DNA of 27,288 nucleotides, taken from positions 1 to 27,288 of the forward strand of contig CAZCFQ010000013.1 in the NCBI GenBank assembly GCA_964497955.1, written 5' to 3'. The stretch is from PWPR01 sp964497955 (GTDB lineage Bacteria > Bacillota > UBA994 > PWPR01). Positions 24,320 through 27,288 of the stretch are shown here, piece by piece. The position numbers were made by a program, and so were the translations under genes. Under the pieces are notes generated by a model. That model ran no database searches and was not told the origin of the DNA. It was given only the letters and a program-made list of their open reading frames with translations. Positions within the stretch are counted from its first letter, which is position 1. The number at the start of each line of letters is the position of its first letter.

Positions 24320-25176
24320 AAACTGGATTTGGTTTAGATATACATAAGTTAGTTAAAGATAGGCCCTGTATATTAGGTGGGGTTAAAATTGAGTCGGAAG
24401 TTGGACCCGATGGACATTCAGACGCGGATGTAGTAATACATTCGCTGATTGATGCTATTTTGGGAGCACTTAGTTTAGGTGATATAGGACAGTGGTTTCC
24501 TGACTCAAAAGAAGAGTACAAAGATATTGATAGCAAAGAATTATTAAAAGAGATTTATCATACAGTACAAATTAGTGATTATATGATTGACCATATAGAT
24601 ATAACAATTGTTACAGAAGTCCCAAGAATTAATAAATATAAAGCAAAGATGAAACTGAAGCTTTCTGAAATTTTAAACACAGATGTAGTAAATATCAATA
24701 TAAAAGCTACTACTACAGAAAAGTTAGGCTTTATTGGATCAGAAAAAGGAATAGCCTGTATGACGATTGTTAACTTAATAAAAGACAATAGCCACAAAAT
24801 GACAAAAGATATATTGAGTGGATTGTCAGCACAATCTGTTGCATATTTGGGAGATGCTGTATTAGAGCTATATGTAAGAAAATACTTATTAGCAAAAGGT
24901 ATAAATAAAGGTAACAAGCTTCATAAAAAAGCATTGGATTATGTTTCAGCTAATTCACAAGCAGATATAGTGGAACATATTATGGAGGAGTTTTCTGAAG
25001 AAGAATTAAGAATATTCAAGTGGGGTAGAAACTCTAATGGTGGATGTGTTCCAAGGAATGCTGATGTTAAAGAGTATAGATATAGTACCGGATTGGAAGC
25101 ATTATTGGGATATTTATACATTAGAAAAGACATATCAAGATTAGAAGAAGTTATAGAATTGATATTGCAAAACTAA
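24313..25176 (+). CDS. ispF: Fusion of MECDP synthase (IspF) with Mini-III ribonuclease (MrnC)
   Basis: One 287-residue frame holds two complete enzymes. Residues 1 to ~157 are IspF, which cyclises CDP-ME-2-phosphate to MEcPP. The zinc ligands are D9, H11 and H43 (GLDIH, then HSDADVVIH), with GDIGQWFPD and KATTTEKLGFIG. Residues ~166-287 are the Mini-III RNase that matures 23S rRNA ends. It shows YLGDAVLELYVR with D181, NKLHKKALDYVSANSQA, VPRNADVKEYRYSTG and E262 in GLEALLGYLY. The joint is a short linker around M163 with no stop and no ribosome binding site. An internal start at 24799 is in frame but unsupported. The start TTG 24313 overlaps the ispD stop and is preceded by AAAGGTGG. In B. 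subtilis ispF and mrnC are separate, with gltX, cysE and cysS between them. Confidence 0.93.
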   Translation: MVKTGFGLDIHKLVKDRPCILGGVKIESEVGPDGHSDADVVIHSLIDAILGALSLGDIGQWFPDSKEEYKDIDSKELLKEIYHTVQISDYMIDHIDITIVTEVPRINKYKAKMKLKLSEILNTDVVNINIKATTTEKLGFIGSEKGIACMTIVNLIKDNSHKMTKDILSGLSAQSVAYLGDAVLELYVRKYLLAKGINKGNKLHKKALDYVSANSQADIVEHIMEEFSEEELRIFKWGRNSNGGCVPRNADVKEYRYSTGLEALLGYLYIRKDISRLEEVIELILQN

Positions 25177-25194
25177 TACTGGGGGATATTTATT

Positions 25195-25875
25195 ATGTTA
25201 AAAGTAGAATTATTATCACACACGCCAGATCCCGAAAGGACAATAGCTTCAGCTGCTAGACTCTGCTACTCAAGTAGAGACGGTGAACAATTGTATAAAG
25301 ATCTATCAAATAAAGAAGTAGTAAAGTTAGTCAAGCGGCTGAGAGACATGGGCCATTTATCTACATTTGAACATGCTAGTTTTACTTTTGCAATTTCTGG
25401 AGTAAGTAGAGTGTTGACTCATCAACTAGTTAGACATAGGATAGCTTCTTACTCACAAAGGTCACAAAGGTATGTAAATGAAACTAATTTTGAATTTATA
25501 ACTCCAAAGACAGTTGAAAAGGATGAAAAAGCCAAAAAAATATTTGATGATTTTATGCAAAAAGCTAAACAAACATATCAAAAACTTGTTGAAATTGTTC
25601 CTCAAGAAGATGCAAGATATGTTTTACCTAACGCAACAGAGACTAAGATAATTGTCACTATGAATGCAAGGTCCTTACTACACTTTTTTGAGGTTAGATG
25701 TTGCAATAGAGCTCAACTAGAAATCAGAACACTTGCTAATAAAATGCTTAAATTAGTAAGAGCAGTTGCTCCTACAGTTTTTTCTTCTGCTGGCCCAACT
25801 TGTGTTACTAAAGGAATTTGTAATGAAGGCTCTTTGAGCTGTGGTAGACTCAAAGAACTAAAGAAGAAACAATGA
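25195..25875 (+). CDS. thyX: Flavin-dependent thymidylate synthase
   Basis: ThyX methylates dUMP to dTMP using FAD, NADPH and methylene-THF, releasing THF rather than DHF. The 226-residue protein has the diagnostic motif RHRIASYSQRSQRY at residues 80-93, the upstream STFEHASFTF, and the C-terminal NARSLLHFFEVRC with the NRAQ..IR segment. The ATG has a G-rich but modest ribosome binding site (GGGGGATA). It sits between mrnC and rlmB, an arrangement I recall from other Clostridia. It works with GlyA and the dCMP deaminase encoded upstream. The stop overlaps the rlmB start (ATGA). Confidence 0.97.
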   Translation: MLKVELLSHTPDPERTIASAARLCYSSRDGEQLYKDLSNKEVVKLVKRLRDMGHLSTFEHASFTFAISGVSRVLTHQLVRHRIASYSQRSQRYVNETNFEFITPKTVEKDEKAKKIFDDFMQKAKQTYQKLVEIVPQEDARYVLPNATETKIIVTMNARSLLHFFEVRCCNRAQLEIRTLANKMLKLVRAVAPTVFSSAGPTCVTKGICNEGSLSCGRLKELKKKQ

Positions 25876-26435
25876 AACAGATAGAAGGTAGAAATCAAGT
25901 CCTTGTAGGTTTAGAAAGAAATGTTGTTAATATAATATATATTTCACAATCTGCACACGGGAAAGTTATTGAAGATATAGTTTATAAAGCTACAGAAAAA
26001 ATGGTAGATTTAAGATATGTTAGTAAGTATGAGATTGATAATATGAGCAAGACAAGAAACAATCAAGGTGTTATAGCAATACTGAAGAAATGGGAGTATT
26101 ACGATTTTAATGAGCTATTATTAAAGCTTAGAAAGAAAGAAAATCCGTTTATTTTAGTTCTAGATCACTTAAAAGATCCACACAATCTAGGAGCAATCAT
26201 GAGAACAGCAGATGCTGCAGGAGTGGATGGTATTATTATACCAAAAGATAGAAGTGTAGATATGAATGAGACAGTAATGCGAGTTAGCGTTGGAGCCGCA
26301 CTAACTGTTCCTTTAATAAAAGTAACAAATTTATCACAAACCTTAGATATTCTTAAAGAAGAAGGGTTTTGGGTCGCAGGAACAGATGCAGATGCAGATC
26401 ATACAATGGAAAATTGTAAAAGAGGGGCTCGATAA
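25872..26435 (+). pseudogene. rlmB: 23S rRNA (guanosine-2'-O-)methyltransferase RlmB/TrmH family, 3' end lost at a sequence join
   Basis: The first ~175 residues are a good RlmB: an N-terminal substrate-binding domain (about 1-75), then the SPOUT domain with the motif-1 block LKDPHNLGAIMRTADAAGVDG and AALTVPLIK. RlmB methylates G2251 (E. coli numbering) in the 23S peptidyl-transferase loop. The protein should run to about 240 residues with motif 2 (a GSEG type sequence) and motif 3 with its trefoil knot. Instead, after GFWVAGTDADAD (about 26,395) the frame runs into foreign sequence and stops at 26435. The ATG overlaps the thyX stop by four bases. The native organism probably has an intact gene, and the loss is best explained by a chimeric join. 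Confidence 0.85.
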
Positions 26436-26574
26436 TCCCTGGGATTTGTACAACCTGGAAGACGATCCGACCGAAACCAATAATCTGGCAGAGCAACATC
26501 CTGAGAAAGTAGCTGAGCTGGAGAAACTTTTTGAAGGGTGGAAAGCAGGACTGCCTGATTTTTCGAACAATTAA
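26386..26574 (+). pseudogene. 3' end of a sulfatase gene (Bacteroidetes-like), 5' part absent
   Basis: This reading frame, different from that of rlmB, encodes WKIVKEG, then PWDLYNLEDDPTETNNLAEQ, HPEKV and a helical tail. This is the standard C-terminal end of type I sulfatases (the W-x-LYNLxxDPxExxNLA segment). The catalytic domain with the C/S-x-P-x-R motif is not in the window, so this is only the last ~55 residues. The true coding sequence begins at the join, probably near 26,400, and the ATG at 26386 is not a real start. Base composition and codons (CTG, CCG, GAC) differ sharply from the DNA to the left. Confidence 0.75.
26395..26412. other. Junction between Firmicute-like and Bacteroidetes-like DNA
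   Basis: The RlmB frame stops making sense after about 26,395 and the sulfatase frame makes sense from about 26,407. The join region contains a short GCAGAT triplet repeat (26,385-26,399 area) that could have served as overlap. GC content and codon use rise immediately after it. The exact base cannot be fixed by eye. Confidence 0.8.
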
Positions 26575-26581
26575 AATAAGC

Positions 26582-27288
26582 TCATTTAAAGACTAAAACG
26601 GCATCTTCCATAATGACGTCGTAATAATAACCGGCGCCAAAATCTTTTTCAAGAGTGAACGAACCTTTAAACGTAATTTCCTCGTTCACTTCCGGCAAAG
26701 CCTGGGTGGTTACAGTCAAATCGAACGAGCCATCGTTGCTGGTTCCGTCCTGCAGGTGTACCCAGTTTTTGCCCATAATCTCTTTGTTCACCTTTGTAAC
26801 AACACCTCTGATTTCGAATTCTTTTCCTTCGAAATTTTTTGGATTGGCATAAATGTCGGCAATGGTAACTTCATCGCCTGATTTATCGAGCGAAATGCTG
26901 CTTTTTTGTTCCGATTCTACTTTGCCTCCGGGTGATTGACCCATGCCTCCCATAGGCATTTGTCCGGAATGGGCATGTTCAATGGGTTGTTCACTTACCC
27001 TGTCGATAAAATAAATTCTGTCGAAGGTACGATCAAGCTCTTTGCTGTGAAAATTTGGCATCTCAAGTGCCTCTCCGTAATAGAGCACATCGCCGGCACT
27101 GGCTTCTGTTTTTCCGGTGGCAACCCAGCGTTCGGTCATATCTTCTTTCACCTTCATGTAGGTGTAGGTATTTCCGTGAATGACTTCTGCAACTTCAAAA
27201 ACATTCGCATTTTCGGGAGTTGCAGTATCTCCGGTCTGCCCGCTTTTATTTCTTACACACGATGCAAAAACTATTGCTATCATCAACA
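26582..27288 (-). CDS. Lipoprotein with NrfJ-like and OB-fold-like domains (Bacteroidetes-like), 5' end cut by window edge
   Basis: The minus-strand frame is open to the right edge. The visible part begins with the end of a signal peptide and a lipobox-like FASC, so a lipidated cysteine and envelope location are likely. The few residues before it are too short for a full signal peptide, so the gene probably starts outside the window. A first domain (about residues 28-100) contains YTYMKVK, W-V-A-T and NFHSKELDRTFDRIYF, resembling NrfJ-type proteins. A His/Met/Gly-rich linker (HAHSGQMPMGGMG) follows, possibly metal-binding. Then an OB-fold-like domain (ANPKNFEGKEFEIRGVV, NWVHLQDGT) ends the protein. 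It converges with the sulfatase end, 7 bases apart. The function is unknown, and the family resemblance is from memory. Confidence 0.72.
   Translation of the reverse strand, partial: LMIAIVFASCVRNKSGQTGDTATPENANVFEVAEVIHGNTYTYMKVKEDMTERWVATGKTEASAGDVLYYGEALEMPNFHSKELDRTFDRIYFIDRVSEQPIEHAHSGQMPMGGMGQSPGGKVESEQKSSISLDKSGDEVTIADIYANPKNFEGKEFEIRGVVTKVNKEIMGKNWVHLQDGTSNDGSFDLTVTTQALPEVNEEITFKGSFTLEKDFGAGYYYDVIMEDAVLVFK

Noticed and set aside
24799..25176. Separate mrnC gene starting at the internal ATG
   Set aside because: No Shine-Dalgarno precedes the ATG, no stop separates it from ispF and the frames are continuous, so a fusion is the better reading.
26382..26399. GCAGAT tandem triplet as a minisatellite or mobile-element target duplication
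   Set aside because: Only about three copies within codons for Ala-Asp. No element or matching duplication on the other side.
26386..26574. A complete small gene starting at ATG 26386
   Set aside because: The protein matches only the C-terminal tail of sulfatases, and the ATG lies in the repeat at the join, so it is a fragment and not a small gene.
26400..27288. Recent horizontal transfer from Bacteroidetes
   Set aside because: No integrase, repeat or tRNA site, and both genes at the join are truncated. A misassembly explains the data more simply, although reads would be needed to be certain.

Overview
The first ~26.4 kb is AT-rich, tightly packed DNA of a low-GC Firmicute, most likely an anaerobic member of the Clostridia. 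This rests on gene order (tsaC-ywlE-rpiB-glyA-upp; ctsR-mcsA-mcsB-clpC-radA...yacL-ispD-ispF), strong AGGAGG-type ribosome binding sites, CtsR heptad operators, formate-tetrahydrofolate ligase, ThyX, an EF-G-2 type GTPase and a clostridial CofE-like protein. The genus cannot be told from the sequence. No rRNA, tRNA, CRISPR array, phage or insertion sequence was seen.

Layout. (1) 1-2312: the 3' end of a CofE/F420-ligase-like gene, then fhs with its own promoter and a strong bidirectional terminator. (2) 2318-3658, minus strand: an unrecognised polytopic membrane protein. (3) 3658-13753: a long co-directional run. It holds de novo NAD synthesis (nadA, nadB, nadC) coupled to a biotin-protein ligase lacking the DNA-binding domain. 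Next come tsaC (tRNA t6A), the protein-arginine phosphatase ywlE, rpiB, glyA, upp, a dCMP deaminase and guaB: nucleotide, one-carbon and tRNA-modification housekeeping. (4) 13835-15859: an EF-G-2-like translational GTPase closed by a strong terminator. (5) 15929-20503: the CtsR-controlled proteostasis operon ctsR-mcsA-mcsB-clpC with several CtsR heptads around its promoter. (6) 20554-25875: radA, a convergent minus-strand cysteine-containing small protein, the PIN/TRAM membrane protein yacL, ispD, an in-frame ispF-mrnC fusion, thyX and the start of rlmB.

The last ~0.9 kb (from about 26,395-26,412 to the end) is different DNA. rlmB is cut off inside its SPOUT domain and continues, out of frame, into the 3' end of a sulfatase gene and a convergent lipoprotein gene. 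Composition and protein style there are of the Bacteroidetes kind, so this looks like a chimeric assembly join.

Functional links: McsB (arginine kinase), YwlE (arginine phosphatase), CtsR, McsA and ClpC form a complete phospho-arginine quality-control set in one window. fhs, glyA and thyX share folate one-carbon chemistry. ispD and ispF supply two MEP-pathway isoprenoid steps. I did not find a clearly undescribed system. The most unusual native feature is the IspF-Mini-III RNase fusion, together with the loss of disA, gltX and cysS from an otherwise canonical gene neighbourhood.
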